A stretch of DNA of 64,000 bases from Leptobrachium leishanense (lineage: Eukaryota; Chordata; Amphibia; Anura; Megophryidae). This document shows, one piece after another, positions 11,295 through 23,332 of this stretch. Made by a program: the position numbers and the translations under genes. The notes under the pieces were generated by a model. It was given only the letters and a program-made list of their open reading frames with translations. It searched no databases and was not told the origin of the DNA. Location of the stretch: the NCBI GenBank assembly GCA_009667805.1, contig CM019064.1, positions 379,561,120-379,625,119 of the forward strand. Direction: 5' to 3'. How positions within the stretch are numbered: the first letter of the stretch is position 1; each line of letters starts with the position of its first letter.

Positions 11295-12015
11295 GGGCCC
11301 TATTACAAACATGGCGCTAAAACAGGATGATGCTTACAGGTGCAGGTTTCCCCTTAGCATATTATGGGGCAGGCGCTGATTCAGCAGCCTGCCCTGTAAC
11401 GCAGTGCTAACCTCCTGGAAACTCGTGACACTGACGCACCATTGCGCGTATCACCTGCTGGAGTTCATAGGACTCCATGGTAGGATGTGCTGCTGGGCTG
11501 TAAGATTGTGCAGGGCCACGGTGTGATTCGCGGAGGGATGCGGCGGATAGGGCCACCGTTGTCGCCGTGGGATGAGAGGATCCGATTTTTGAGGGGATTT
11601 CAGCTGGTGCTAATTGATTTTGCAGAAGAGGTATCAGCATCAGCTTCTAGAGGTGCAATAATTAGAGTTAAGACTTTGTAATCCTAATGCTAATTACTGA
11701 TTGCGCTCCCCGTGTTCGGTATAGGGAGTGCAAAGCACAGTAAATTCACGGAAGCGAATGCAGTAATGGATTTTTTTAACCCAGTAGCGCTAATCTTGTA
11801 ATATGTGGGGCATACAGTAAAGTCACTGAGTAAGCTCCTATGAGCAGGGCCCTCTACACCTCTTGTTTCCATCATGTGTCCATTTATCTCATTCCCTTTG
11901 GTTATTGTAAAGCGCTGCAGAAACTGTTGGCGCTATATAAATGATGGCAATAATAATAACCTTAATGCTCACATATCCGAGCGCTAACGCTAGTGTTACG
12001 TTTGTAATTGGGCCC
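11295..12015. mobile_element. MITE-like element with GGGCCC-type inverted ends
   Basis: The left end GGGCCCTATTACAAACATGG and the right end (complement GGGCCCAATTACAAACGTAA) are inverted repeats, and both continue into GCGCTAA-type sequence. No coding capacity. An L2 tail (11838-11960) lies inside it. Related ends occur at 12039-12168 and 16497-17035. Confidence 0.65.
11838..11960 (+). repeat. L2-type LINE 3' tail, sense orientation
   Basis: Carries GAGCAGGGCCCTCTACACCT, then GTAAAGCGCTGCAGAAACTG and TTGGCGCTATATAAATGATG and ends in ATAATAATAA. This is the same tail as at 39955-40120 and 51390-51545. Confidence 0.75.
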
Positions 12016-12038
12016 TGTGTTTCTTGCCTATAAACTGT

Positions 12039-12168
12039 GGGCTGTATTACAAAGCTGGTGTTAACTCAACCAGAGCTGTTGTAAACTGAAAACCTCCATA
12101 GGCTGTAACGGCTCTGGGAAGTTTACAACAGCTCTGGTTAAGTTAGAACCAACTATGTAATATGGCCC
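12039..12168. mobile_element. Short palindromic MITE
   Basis: 130 bp near-perfect palindrome. GGGCTGTATTACAAAGCTGG and CCAGAGCTGTTGTAAAC in the left arm are mirrored by GTTTACAACAGCTCTGG and ATGTAATATGGCCC on the right. It sits about 75 bp upstream of the last coding exon of znf385a. Confidence 0.8.
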
Positions 12169-12242
12169 TGTATGTGCTATACAGGATTTTCAGTTAGAGG
12201 CTTTGCAAATTTTAATCCGTGATTTTCTTTTTTCTTCCACAG

Positions 12243-12467
12243 GCTAGTCTTGTGTTCCCCAAGAACCTTCAAAAAACATTTTCTGCAGGTCTCCTTCCAA
12301 GCCCATTGGCAGTTGCAATGGCCGCTGCTGTTCCTTCCCCCTTAGGTTTACATGCCACCCCAACACCTCCACTTCTTCAGGCTCCACATCTTACACACCA
12401 TCTTCTCCGACCAGCTCCTGGACCCATCAGAACTGCACATGGAACCTTCCTCTTTTCCCCTTACTAA
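12243..12467 (+). CDS. znf385a: ZNF385A-like terminal coding exon
   Basis: Begins after the acceptor AG (12241-12242) in phase 0 and encodes 74 residues to the TAA at 12465-12467. The product starts ASLVFPKNLQKTFSAGLL, then has an Ala/Pro/Leu-rich low-complexity stretch, and ends with APGPIRTAHGTFLFSPY. The PGPIRTAH...LFSPY terminus is the conserved C-terminus of ZNF385 proteins, so the reading frame looks intact. Together with the three upstream exons it gives about 258 residues of the C-terminal part of the protein, with no internal stop. Confidence 0.9.
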   Translation, partial: ASLVFPKNLQKTFSAGLLPSPLAVAMAAAVPSPLGLHATPTPPLLQAPHLTHHLLRPAPGPIRTAHGTFLFSPY

Positions 12468-12735
12468 AGGAGACCTCTGTACCTTCACTTCCCGCATTTA
12501 TCCACTGGAACCTAAACCTGCACTTAGAGAAACGGGGCAGGACTTGACCAATGACCCCTCCCCCCCAAGCTCAGCCTCCTACCTTTTCCTCAATAATATA
12601 TAGTAACTGGAACACTCTCCCAGTGCATGGACACCACTCTCGCCAAGACACTTGAAACACCGCGAAAGATAGTTGTCCATGTGTGGGACTTTGTATTCAG
12701 AGGTGATGAGCTTGAATAAAGGGACAGACATCGTT
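12468..12735 (+). other. znf385a: Likely start of znf385a 3' UTR with AATAAA
   Basis: Sequence after the stop codon. The first canonical AATAAA is at 12715-12720 (TTGAATAAAGGG). Whether cleavage happens just after it cannot be decided from sequence alone; another AATAAA-like motif lies near 12994. Confidence 0.4.
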
Positions 12736-14489
12736 TCACCTTCTGAAGGTGACGGTGAATCAGGCGGTTGGCTAGAAATCCCCATGGAAACGACCACTTA
12801 GATATGGATGGATAGCTCAGGGTATATATTTAGGGATAGACACCTGGGGCATTAGAACTGTTGCACACGTGAGGTACTAGCTTTGTTCCTCTTGCCACAA
12901 AGAAGCAGTGAATGTCAGTGGTATTCGTACTTTATGTAACGTGAAAGATACAGCCGATTGCCCACGAGGCAAAGAAACTGATATCTTGTGGGCAAATAAA
13001 CATACTGACATTTAAACGTGACATTCACTAGAATCGGAAGGGAGAGGCTGCTCACTGTAAGAGGACATGGATGTCACTTAATAGATTGATGGTCTCTGCA
13101 GTGTGAGGGGTGTATTCAATCAATGCTGCTTTGCTTACATCCCCTGTTCTCTCTTGCACTGACGGAGGTGGCAGGACTATTACTATTACAATTTAGAATT
13201 GCCCTTGTAGTTTTCACTGCCCGCCTACTCATTATTTTTTTTAAATTAAATATCTGCAGTATTTTATCTATGTTTTGGGTGAGCAATGTATTCACCAATA
13301 ACTGTAGGCAGAGAGCATGAATTCTTGTATATGATTTACAAATCTTGAAGGTACACAGAGTATAATAAGTATTTGATTGCTTCGTATCTAGTTTAATGCA
13401 GGAAACATTCTGCTGGCCTGTGACAGTATGGAAATTTTAAGTATTAGGACACATATATGTGTATTATAAAATACTGTATAACCTACCCTCTACAAAAACA
13501 AGCCTTATGAAAGCGAATTCTTCAAGAACTACATGTAGTAGATTAAATACATGACATATTCAAACAGAAGCTAAGTGGCTGTGCAAGATAATCGAGTGGC
13601 ATAAGGAACCAGGTATTACATTAAATTGCATTTTCCAGGAACAAGAAAATGCAATCCATAAGTGGTTATTCCCATTTAAAGTCCCACCTTTGATCCCAGG
13701 GTGATGCAAATAAACACAAGCCATATAGATTCCTTTTTTATCTTTTGTATTTTCTGGATAGTGGTCTAGACTGACGAATCGATGTTTCCAGTCTTCATTC
13801 TCATACCACGTGTTAGAAGCAATCATCAACAAAATAAGTATATAGTTCTACAAAAGCTGATCTTTTTCGTGTTATTTTCATAATATGTTTGTGCCAGATT
13901 TTTTTTTTTTTTTTTCTGCTTACTGTCCTCCTCACTTTGTCCCTTGTGACCTGGTTATGAGAATATTTAGCTGCTCAAAGTGTCCCATGAGACCACAAAG
14001 AGCAGAATGCTATAAATAAATCCGGCTCGTCTACTTGTGTAATAGTTTAGTTTAGTAGGCCTAGCCGTAGAGTGGCTTTTATATACAGGAAGGAAGAACA
14101 CTCGTCAAGAGTAGATAGATGACCTGGTGCCGCAAGGTCCAGAATGACAGACACCTGTGGTATCAAATATAAAGGGCCCGGCTGTCAGTAGGAAACCGTA
14201 AGTGGCCATATTTTACCTCAAAATACAACCTTTACCAAGACAAAGTTATGGTATTCGTGTACTTTATTTACACACCACAACTGGTTATGTTTCACAAGAG
14301 TCGTTATAGAGCAAAACATAACCATGTGTGTGGGAATAAAATTCAAAAATCTGACACGGTGAGTGCCTGGACCTTTATATGTGATAACCAGTGGTGGTGC
14401 GTGTGATTCAACACCCAATCGAGCTATGAGAAACACTGGTGATTTTAAAGCTTTCGATGTTAAGAGTTATCAGACACCTTTTTTTTTAG
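12736..14489. other. Intergenic or long 3' UTR, nothing recognised
   Basis: No exon, RNA gene or known repeat identified. Poly-T at about 13900-13914. Confidence 0.45.
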
Positions 14490-14672
14490 AAAGGATTTTT
14501 GCCAGGAAGGATACATTGAGATTTCTCTCGTTTTCAAGTATGTCCTGGGTGACGAGTATGTACTGTTTAGGTGTCTTGCCCAAGGACACTTACTGGAGAG
14601 GTGCTCTTGCTGGGATTCGAACCTTTGTCTCCATGGTTATAGAACAGTGATGATACCTCTACTCCACCCACC
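14490..14672 (-). repeat. tRNA-derived SINE with tail
   Basis: On the minus strand: a tRNA-like head with B-box complement GGGATTCGAACC at about 14613, the block TTAGGTGTCTTGCCCAAGGA, and a 3' tail whose + strand reads GCCAGGAAGGATACATTGAG. The same tail is at 58853-58900 and, reversed, at 39722-39785. Confidence 0.78.
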
Positions 14673-14772
14673 TTTCTCCTGTTCATGCCTCACCGGCAAT
14701 GGTATCAAAACAAAGAGAGGCTAGGTATAATCTACTAAAACCACAACATTTTGTTCTGTCACAGCACCTTTT

Positions 14773-14815
14773 CCCACTTGAGAAATGTCCTTTGCTAGGA
14801 CTGAAACGCTGTGGC
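14773..14815 (+). ncRNA. Hammerhead-ribozyme-like motif (U3/A8 variant)
   Basis: Type I layout: stem I CCAC (14774-14777) pairs with GTGG (14811-14814). The core TTGAGAAA follows, then stem II GTCCT...AGGAC (14787-14791 with 14797-14801), then GAAAC at 14803 and a degenerate stem III. The core differs from CTGANGA at positions 3 (C to T) and 8 (G to A), which keeps the 3-8 pair as U-A. Catalysis may be reduced or lost. Confidence 0.5.
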
Positions 14816-14904
14816 TTCAGTGAATCTTTCCCCTTGCTACCCATTCTGGAGGACCAAGTCTCTGTGATTTGATACTTTTGTTTGGTTGGCATCCTATATA
14901 CCAT

Positions 14905-15348
14905 AATACCTGGGCTGGTGTCATGATGTTTGTGTGTGTGTGTGTGCCTCTCTTTATTTTATTTTTTTGCCTTTTTGTCAACATCAATGGCATGACATGC
15001 TTTAATATAAAATAGCAAACTGCTTCTAATATGTCACACTAATTATAGCATATCAGCAATGTAAAAGCCTGCTGTTTAAACTGCCAGTGGGGGAGAGTGA
15101 GGGTACAATAAGCTGCAAAGCCCATACATGCAACGTAACATTAGATTTCTGTCAAAGTGTGGCGGTTTGTTGTGCAATCTAGGAGTGCATGACAACTACT
15201 AAAGCCTGCAAAATGATTACTACTGACCTCCCACTCATCAAAGAGATGAATAATCAATATTAACACACCCTGCTGTGGAGGGCTTTTAAAAACATAATAT
15301 ATGCCTATGTATTACTTCATTTGCTACAGAATAAGCACTGCCCTTCTT
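14905..15348. other. Intergenic; short (GT)n
   Basis: A (GT)n microsatellite at about 14928-14946. Nothing else recognised. Confidence 0.45.
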
Positions 15349-15676
15349 AGGCTGGTGTCAGATGAGCGCACTAGTTGCGCCCATACTGACGTGCCCACCG
15401 ACTTCTGTTGCAGCGTGTCGGGGCCGGGCACATGCTGTAGCGCGCACACGAATTGCGCGCTACAAGCGTCCATGCACAAAGCCTCCCCGTCAAAATGCTA
15501 GATGCGTGTTGACAGGGCTGCAAAGCGCAATCCTCCATAGGAGGAGCAAGCCTTGCAGCGCTGAGTGCACTAACTGTGCTCAGCGAGGTGGCCAGATGGA
15601 CGTTGAGTGGAAGGAACAGCTACTCTCACGGACGTTCCTTCCGCTCTCCAAAGACGCTCGTCTGACTCCGGCCTTA
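15349..15676. mobile_element. GC-rich MITE with GTCAGACGAGCGC-type ends
   Basis: The left end AGGCTGGTGTCAGATGAGCGC is complementary to the right end (GCTCGTCTGACTCCGGCCT). The interior is GC-rich without coding features. The right half is similar, in reverse orientation, to 25658-25990 (shared GGACGTTCCTTCC and GGTGGCCA-like blocks). Confidence 0.7.
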
Positions 15677-16496
15677 TTAATCCCCTTGATCAGAGCAGGC
15701 CATTGACAAACCTTAGCTGAAGGCTGTGCAGCTCATGATCTTGCCAATTACTTTTCTTTTTTCATCAACTTTTTTTGGGGGGGGGTGGCTAAAAACCATA
15801 ATAAGCACATAATAACTGTAGAACGAGGCTTTGTGCACTTTGGCAATCACACAACTTTTTTCTTTGTTTTGTTTCTTGTGGATGGTTCCATCGTGACACT
15901 ATGCAACGGTTAGGATGAGATTTGTACATTTAGTTTGTCTTGTTGATCCTAGGTCCAGTCCTTGCACTACTCACCCGTTGGAAGGTTGTTTGTCAATGTC
16001 ACTGTGTCTGAATATCCTTTAGGAGCCAGAGACCCAGCAGCACCATCTAGTTCCAGTATATAGATAGTCAGCATGTAGTCGGGTTTCAGGCTGCTTTTGA
16101 AGCAATCAACACATTGACTTGTGTCAGTAAGAGAGGATAAAGTGCTAGCAGAGAGCAGCCAGGGAAATAACTCTCTAATAACTCTTAGTCGAAGTCAATA
16201 GCAGATGCACAGACTGTTGACAAAGCTATGTATTTAAATACTGGCGATCGAGTGTACTCCTCCAGCATGTATTGGACTGCAACTGCAATAAACCTCCTCC
16301 ATCCCTTTGCAGTGTGTGAGGCTGAGAAAGTTTTAGGAATGTTTTTTTTCCCAACTACACGCTTTTTTGGGGCAGTGTATGCGGGATGGCAAAATCTTTT
16401 CTGAAATTGGGAAGTAGGGGAAATTCCTCCGGGTTCTCTTTAGTTTTTTAGTTGAAGCCTATTGTGTTATCAGTTTCCCGCAACTTTCTGACTACA
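15677..16496. other. Intergenic, nothing recognised
   Basis: No gene or named repeat. A G-run occurs at about 15777-15786. Confidence 0.45.
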
Positions 16497-17035
16497 GGCA
16501 CTATTGCAAATTTAACGCAAGCGTTAGCGCTCAGCTATGTGAGCGTTAATGCTAGGTTGACGTGGCTCTAGCGCATCAACCCCCATATTACATTCCGAAC
16601 ACTAACGGGTTAGAAAAGTGTTAGCGCATCGGGTATTGCACTCTCTTCCGTGAGCTTACTGTACTTTGCGCTCCCTATACTTAACTTAATACTTATGGGA
16701 AGCGCGAAGAGTAATTAGCGTTAGGATGGTGTTAGGCGTGAATGTTGGCAAGATCTGCCGCTTCTGGTTGCCAGGAGCAGAGTGAGACTGGGAAAGAAAA
16801 CTCCCCAGTCTCCCTCCACGAACCACTCCGCGGCCCTGCACAATCACACAATTAGCTGAGCCAACGCTGACAGTTGTAGGCAAAATCTTAGCGTTTAGTG
16901 AACGGGGATCCCTGCAGAGATGATAATCAATTCTGTACTGTTTCTGTCTCTGTTTATCAGATACACATATGTTTTGTTCACCTGTCACACAGCACCACAG
17001 TATAGTAATACAAATATAGTATCTGCAATAAGGCC
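16497..17035. mobile_element. MITE-like element related to 11295-12015
   Basis: The left end GGCACTATTGCAAATTTAAC and the right end (complement GGGCCTTATTGCAGAT) are inverted. The interior contains repeated GCGTTAGCGC-like words as in 11295-12015. No coding capacity. Confidence 0.5.
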
Positions 17036-18902
17036 CAGTGAAGGTCAATGATTTAATACAATTCAGTTATGATATCCTTGCTAGAAAATTAAAAGGGACA
17101 CTCTACACAGTGTGACCAATTAATCTTATGTGACTGGTCACAGGTGCTGTGAGCTCCCTGCTCCCTTTACTTTCTCTGAGGGAGCTTGGAGGGCTAATTC
17201 AGCCATCCAAATGTAGGAGCTTAGTCCAGCTCAGAACCTAAGCTCAGGTTTCAGGCCTTGGAGACCTTTGGGAACTAGCCTTATCCAATGGTAACAAAGC
17301 CTTCCTGCATTGAGAGCCACTGCACCCAGCCCCCCTGACGTCGCATGACATGCTGAGCTGGAAGCATGTTCTATCCTGCAGTGATCAGCGAGAGACCAGG
17401 GTTAATGTGTAACCCTTTTCCTACCCCCTCTTTTTAAACCCTAAATATACCATAAAAGGTGTTAAGCTCGTAATATACAGTAGTTTGTGTATCAGTGGTG
17501 CCACTGAGGAAATCTTTCCTGCTTGCCTTTGGCAAACAAACAGCCATGTTATTCCCAGTTATTTAATATGAAAATGTAGGTCTTTCAAAATTTATGAAAC
17601 CTTGCATATCCCGGCAGCTTGAGTGCTTTATCGTGGCGTATGCATACCCCAAATTTACGGAAATAAAAGCCATCTCATCTTCAGATTTCTTTTGAATTGA
17701 GCAGGATAGGATTTGATCATTTGATTGGATCCCCTTGTATACAGCGATCTGGGAATCTTTAAACATATTTATACACCATGATAATTAGATTTAATTTTTT
17801 TACACTTACATTTCTTTTCTTTTTTTGCTCGGTAATTAACTTTTTTTCACTCGTTATCGTTACCCAACAGGGGCAATTCAAGCAAAGCTAGACTGCGACT
17901 CGTATTTGTTTCCCCCCAGGTACACACGATCTTCGTCATTAGGTCTTCAGAAGCTGATATTTTTGGTGGGATAATAAAAAAGTCGATGTGGCTTAGGATG
18001 CAGACAGTATTGAGGACCAATATATTCAATTATATGTAAACACACACCTCTCCTTACCCCCTTAGAAGATGAGAACTGTCAGGGCCACGATGTCAGATGT
18101 TTATCTTAATAAGATATTACGTAAAGCTTTCCGAAGCTGCATTTGCAATACGTCATTAACCGTGTCATTGCTGGCACAGTAGTGCACTCAGGATTGGAGC
18201 CACTTCAGGTTATATCTTCAAGAAAAATGGTACTGACTGATGACGCAAAAATCAAATCAAGACTGAAATCGAGGAGATCGCGTAATATGTGACACTGGTG
18301 TGAGCCGCACAAGCTGACATGCGTGAGAATGTTGTAATCATTGCTAAGCTGAACCCATGGCTCCTGTCTATTACCACACTGCAGTCTCCTGAAAGCTCTG
18401 GCTTCTTACTGACAAACCTGAATAAAACATGTGTCTTCCTTTTTTTAAAAAAAAGAATTGTGTCATTTTTCTGTGTCTGGCAGACTGGTAGCAGATTGTT
18501 GATGTAGAGCAAGGTAATTTACCTGGGATTTGACAATTCTCGATACAGAATATCTGGTTCCTAATCTGTGATTCAATGACCTGTCTGTCACAGATATTGT
18601 AGTATATTCAGCTCAGTGAAAATGATCTCTGTTAGAAAATACTATAAACTGTAGTTCGAAACAAAAGTACTCGGAAACCCCCAGGAAAATGATAATTTAT
18701 TTCAATACATTACACAATTACAAACATTAATAAAGCATCAAAATATACAGACTGTATGGTGGTGTAGGTAATATAGAAGAGTAGTACTGATACTCCGCAG
18801 AGAATAGCAAGGATTGTCAGTGACACAATAATACATAAAATACGTATTTTTTGAGTGAAATCCTCAACGGGTGGCTTCTTCCAATTTCACCCACTGCATA
18901 CA
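17036..18902. other. Intergenic, nothing recognised
   Basis: No exon, RNA gene or repeat family recognised. Short frames on the minus strand (60-86 codons) look random. Confidence 0.45.
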
Positions 18903-18903
18903 G

Positions 18904-19601
18904 CCAAAATGTAGTAAATATGAAGATCACTCTATAAAACATACATAGAGCAGTGCAGTACAGGCAAATATATATATAATCCCCTGCTTTCTTGAAATGC
19001 TCACAGGAATTCCATATATTTAAGGCACATCAGGTATAATACTCAGCCATCCAGCGTCACCGATCACTCCAGAAAACCAGCTCCTCACCAGGATTGAAGG
19101 ATCTGGATCGCTCCACCGAAATGGCAAAATAAAGATGCCGATATATCAATTTAAATAGCACTCTATTACAATATGAATTAAAATCAATTTGGACATGAAT
19201 ATCCGACGTCCTGGCATTACAACTTTCTCAAGGTAAATGTCCATCCAGATGAACATTTACCTTGAGAAAGTTGTAATACTACGACGAAACGCGTCAGATA
19301 TTCATGTCCAAATTGATTTTAATTCATATTGTAATAAAGAGTGCTGTTTAAATTGATATATCGGCATCTTTATTTTGCCATTTCGGTGGAGCGATCCAGA
19401 TCCTTCAATCCTGGTGAGGAGCTGGTTTTCTGGAGTGATCGGTGACGCTGGATGGCTGAGTATTATACCTGATGTGCCTTAAATATATGGAATTCCTGTG
19501 AGCATTTCAAGAAAGCAGGGGATTATATATATATTTGCCTGTACTGTACTGCTCTATGTATGTTTTATAGAGTGATCCTCATATTTACTATATTTTGGTA
19601 G
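18904..19601. repeat. Large inverted repeat with a hammerhead motif at its centre
   Basis: The left arm (18904-19240) and right arm (19252-19601) are reverse complements over about 340 bp, separated by about 11 bp. The right arm carries the hammerhead-like motif at 19249-19305. The left arm has the mirror copy with the GAAACGCGT block deleted or altered (GGACGTCGG on the minus strand). No coding capacity. Confidence 0.88.
19249..19305 (+). ncRNA. Hammerhead-ribozyme-like motif (U3/A8 variant)
   Basis: The core is CTTGAGAAA, then stem II GTTGTA / TACGAC (19270-19275 with 19280-19285, one G-U pair), then GAAACGCGTC at 19286-19295. Stem I is closed by CT/AG next to the core and an outer ATGAA/TTCAT helix (19249-19253 with 19301-19305) across an internal loop, the layout of natural type I hammerheads. 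Core positions 3 and 8 are U and A instead of C and G. Confidence 0.55.
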
Positions 19602-20148
19602 TTCTGATACTCCCTATGGATGATTTGATATAGGCAGGTAGCGGGCCAGTATCAAAGGTTGGGAGCGGTAACCCTAAATTGATAGTAACAAAACAACTGA
19701 TGGATACTGAGCCCAGGGTGGATGGAAGTAAAACTTAGCTTTTATTCACTCAAAGTAAAAAAGTACGCCAAGGCAGGGCTACGCCTGTAGTCTAGAGTTG
19801 GCATATACTGTATCAAGACACACAGTGACAAACCTCACAGATAACATGTATCATCTGGCTACACTATGATGCTAAACCCTGTGAAAACCCAGACAGTGTC
19901 TATCTATCTAGAGAAAAGGAAATACAGGCCTTCTTGGGTCCTTGGTTAAAGGACAATAGAAATAGATAAACTGCTGGATAAACAACACCGTTGGCTGGAC
20001 CTCTAGAGGTATCCAGGGTATTTATCAGTTATTTCCCGTATGGACCCGTGGAGAGTGCTCTAAACCACAAAATCCCAGGGCAGGATCAAAGATCAAACGC
20101 ATTACAAGACAGGTAGCAGCACATAAAGTTAATAAAAAGTAGATTCCT
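19602..20148. repeat. Flank of the minus-strand hammerhead repeat
   Basis: On the minus strand this sequence follows the hammerhead at 20199-20149. It contains a polyadenylation-like AATAAAAGCT at about 19735. It may be the body of the same retroelement-like repeat, but I recognise no protein in it. Confidence 0.35.
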
Positions 20149-20199
20149 CCATCAATCTCTACGCGTTTCACATTACGGTGTCATCAGGAGCATGGATGG
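20149..20199 (-). ncRNA. Hammerhead ribozyme motif, shortened stem II
   Basis: Read on the minus strand: outer stem I CCATC, internal loop, CTC, consensus core CTGATGA, stem II CAC...GTG, AAACGCGTA, then GAG and GATGG closing stem I. Both parts of stem I pair exactly (CTC/GAG and CCATC/GATGG). The G of GAAA is shared with stem II, suggesting a 1-base loss, so activity is doubtful. Confidence 0.6.
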
Positions 20200-23100
20200 A
20201 GTGGTTGCTAATGGAGAGAGGCCAGCAGTTTATCTAACAGCTTGCTCTATTGATTCCCGTGTACCAGACCCTTTTGCTTTCTTCAGACCTGCTCGCTCTC
20301 CTCCAGCCCTTGACCCACGACACACCATAGACCTTGTTACTGGATACCACTCTGGAAACTTATGCTTTGCCACAGACTCAATTGGCTTTACCAAAGACTT
20401 CTGCTGTGCCAAGACTCACCTTCCTGTCCCAACTGTCTGGTGTCTTGTGTAAGTGTTCCTTATGTATCTGTCTAGTATTCCTCCAGCGTTTCCCTTGTGT
20501 TTCTGTACCATGTTCTATTTGTTATCCAGCCCACAGTATCCAAGTCAGCCCTGTTTCTGCATTGCTCCTCGTTAAGTCATTCCTATGTATTTATGTATAC
20601 AATAAACCCCAAGTTTATGCACCATATCTTGGCTTGCTTGTGTGTATCATCGCATCCTGGGCTCATATCCTCGACGCCAGTGACAGGTTGGTTGGCTGGC
20701 GTTCAAAGTGGTTGAATGAAGCAGTTCAATTGCAACTTCAAATAGTGACATCAATTTTTAATAGGATGCGTATCAATACTTTGACTATGCTGCTGTAGGA
20801 TATTTACATTTTTGTTCTTCAGCTATAAATAGAGTTCTGCAGTATTGTAGTTTATTTTGCTCCATACAATTTGCAAACTCACACCATTACACTAGCATCC
20901 CTATACTTCAGTGCAGGGATCGTGTTTGATTCAGGGACCTGCCAATAAGCGGTAAAATAATAAAATTCACCTGCTCCGCGCTCCCCCGCCGATGGCTCTG
21001 TCCTCTTTCTCTGAGCGCAGTGCACGCATTCTTTTTACAGCCTACGCAATTTGCTTAGCCGTGGTATGCTTCCCCGCTACGCTAATCACGTAAGCTGCTA
21101 AAAGAAGTCTGCAGCCGCACGTCTGTTCAAATTGGAACGCATGTGCTGCCTACTTCGTGAACACTGCTCGCCAGAGCCTCAGAGAGGCCTTAACAGAGCA
21201 ATGGAATATCTTGGTTCAATGGAAAAGCACCATTGGTCCAAGCCATTCAAAAAACTGACTGCATTGGAGGCTGGCCTCCGATTGACAGGAAGGGGCCTAG
21301 GCAGCTCCCTCTGCTCCCTCTAGTGGTGGATACAGAGTATGACAGTTTTTCTATCATATCAGTTTTTCTATCATATTTTTTTTTAACTAGTAAAGTATAA
21401 TGATGCAAATAATGGTATCTTTAGAAGGTCCATTTAATGGCAAGAAAAATTATATAATATGTGTGGGTACAGTAAGTGAGTAAAAGATAATTTGCAGCTA
21501 AACACAAACCACAGAAAGTTAGTAAATATCTGTGTATATCTGACTCTGACACCAGCCACTGACCTCACCGCACATCCCTGGTTTGATGAAGTGTGTGTAG
21601 TGGTTAATTTACATCACACATGATTGAACTGAGTCTAGATTAATCTACGTTGCATTTAGATGACCTCAGATTATTTTACCACATCTTATCTATGCCAGTT
21701 ATGTGCTTTCATATGGATAATTTTTTTTATAAATTGTCTCTTTCTTGCCACCTTCCCCCCTCTACATACATTAAGATCAGGTTGGTGCAGAGCTTTTGAC
21801 GTTGTTTACTGGTGCACATTACCTGTCTCTCCCACTGACCTCTGCAGCTCCTATGAAGTGACTGATGGCTACCTCTTGACTTCTGCACACGTCTGCGTCT
21901 ATGGCCTTTAATTGGCAGAGTCTGGATGATGTTATATATATACTTCAGACAATTGATCCAACAGTGCTAACTGGAATTTCCGAGCATTTTAAAATGACTT
22001 TGTTCCCTTTTCTGACGTTGATTACTTTATCTCTTACTGCTGCAGAGTGCTCCTTCGCCTTCATTGTCACAGTTTTTCGTCAGATCCACAGTCTGACCAA
22101 TGATCCTTTTCCAGAGTGGAACTTTTAATACAGATTAAAGCTGGTTAGATTATTAAATAATAGGTAGAAAGTGAGTGTCAGTGAAGGTTAACATTGAGGC
22201 AGTTGTTTAGATCTGCAAATACAGAGTTCCCTCATCAGATGGGTTGAATACCTTTCCAATCTGCATTACTAGTTTTTTTAATTCTTCTGCAATTTTTTTT
22301 CAACATAAATTTACATCAACGTAAAATAAATGTTTCCAGACGTTTTATCGCCTACAGGAAATGTTCAGTTTATAGACTAATAGTCAGCCAGGGGGTAAGG
22401 TTGGACAAGGTGGTTGTTGAAAGAGGATAGTTGAAAAGTAAAGCTGTTGGACGTGCCTAAGCAACCCTTTCATCTCCCCATACTGCCCATGCCCATTGGG
22501 TATTTGCCTTATATCCACAGTGACCAGCTGTCCGACCTGGCGCCGGTCCCGTCAGGTCCTGGCGCTGCTCCACGCTAGCCCCCTCTCCACTGCTCTTTTC
22601 CAGGCCACCACTGCGTCCTATGCGTGCGAGCCGCTGGCCCAGCATCTTTTACCAGCCAGCGGCCCGTCACGCCGCTGATGTCATCTCTCCCGCGGCAGCT
22701 GTTCCTGGCAGCACGTGACCCAGCGGACAAATCACAAACAAGAATGCTAGATTTAAACTTAATCAACCTTTCTTTCAGTGCCCTTTCGTGGTTCCAGTAT
22801 TACTGACCCTTAAGTGCCCCTTAAGTGATATTTTTCTGATTATATTCTGACTCCAGCTCAGTAGTCACAGGTTTGGAAAGAAATTTTATTTGAGTTGCAT
22901 CAAGTTTATTATTTTTTAACAACCTACATCTGTGACATCAGATTACATAAAATAGAATAATTATTTAAACATCCATATTAATATTTGTACAAGTATATAA
23001 CTCCTGAAAAACAAATGCAAAAAAAAAATACCCTGTGTATGTGACAGTTCTTATATAACCTCTTCGCTACCCACAAATTTTCCAAAAAACTAATGGCAGG

Positions 23101-23324
23101 ACTCAGTGGTTTTATGGAAAATGTCTTTCCATCACCCACATAATAAATATGTGCAGAGGTGTCCCTCTGTAAATGTTCACTGTAGGTAAGCCCTATTTGA
23201 CAGAATGCTACTTAATAAATATTTAATTTTTAGCTTCAGCCCCGTGTTTCCATGAAGGAAGAACAGGACTGCAAGCTTTTCAAATAATTCTAACACATCA
23301 GCTGTCAACTCAGATTTGTTGACA
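20200..23324. other. Intergenic; possible LTR fragment at 20200-20690
   Basis: 20450-20690 has LTR-like wording (ACAATAAACCCCAAGTTTAT, then GACGCCAGTGACAG), which could be the R-U5 end of a gypsy-type LTR, but I found no matching start or target duplication. The rest (20700-23324) shows no gene or repeat I can name. Confidence 0.3.
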
Positions 23325-23332
23325 TTTTAGGG

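Larger units (their letters stand above)
10829..12242 (+). other. znf385a: znf385a last intron (1.4 kb)
   Basis: GT donor at 10829, AG acceptor at 12241-12242 after a pyrimidine tract. It contains the palindromic-ended elements at 11295-12015 and 12039-12168 and an L2 tail. Confidence 0.8.

Noticed and set aside
20334..20798. 154-codon + strand frame as a gene
   Set aside because: Sequence looks like the end of an LTR (ACAATAAACC, GACGCCAGTGACAG); no protein motif or splice structure.
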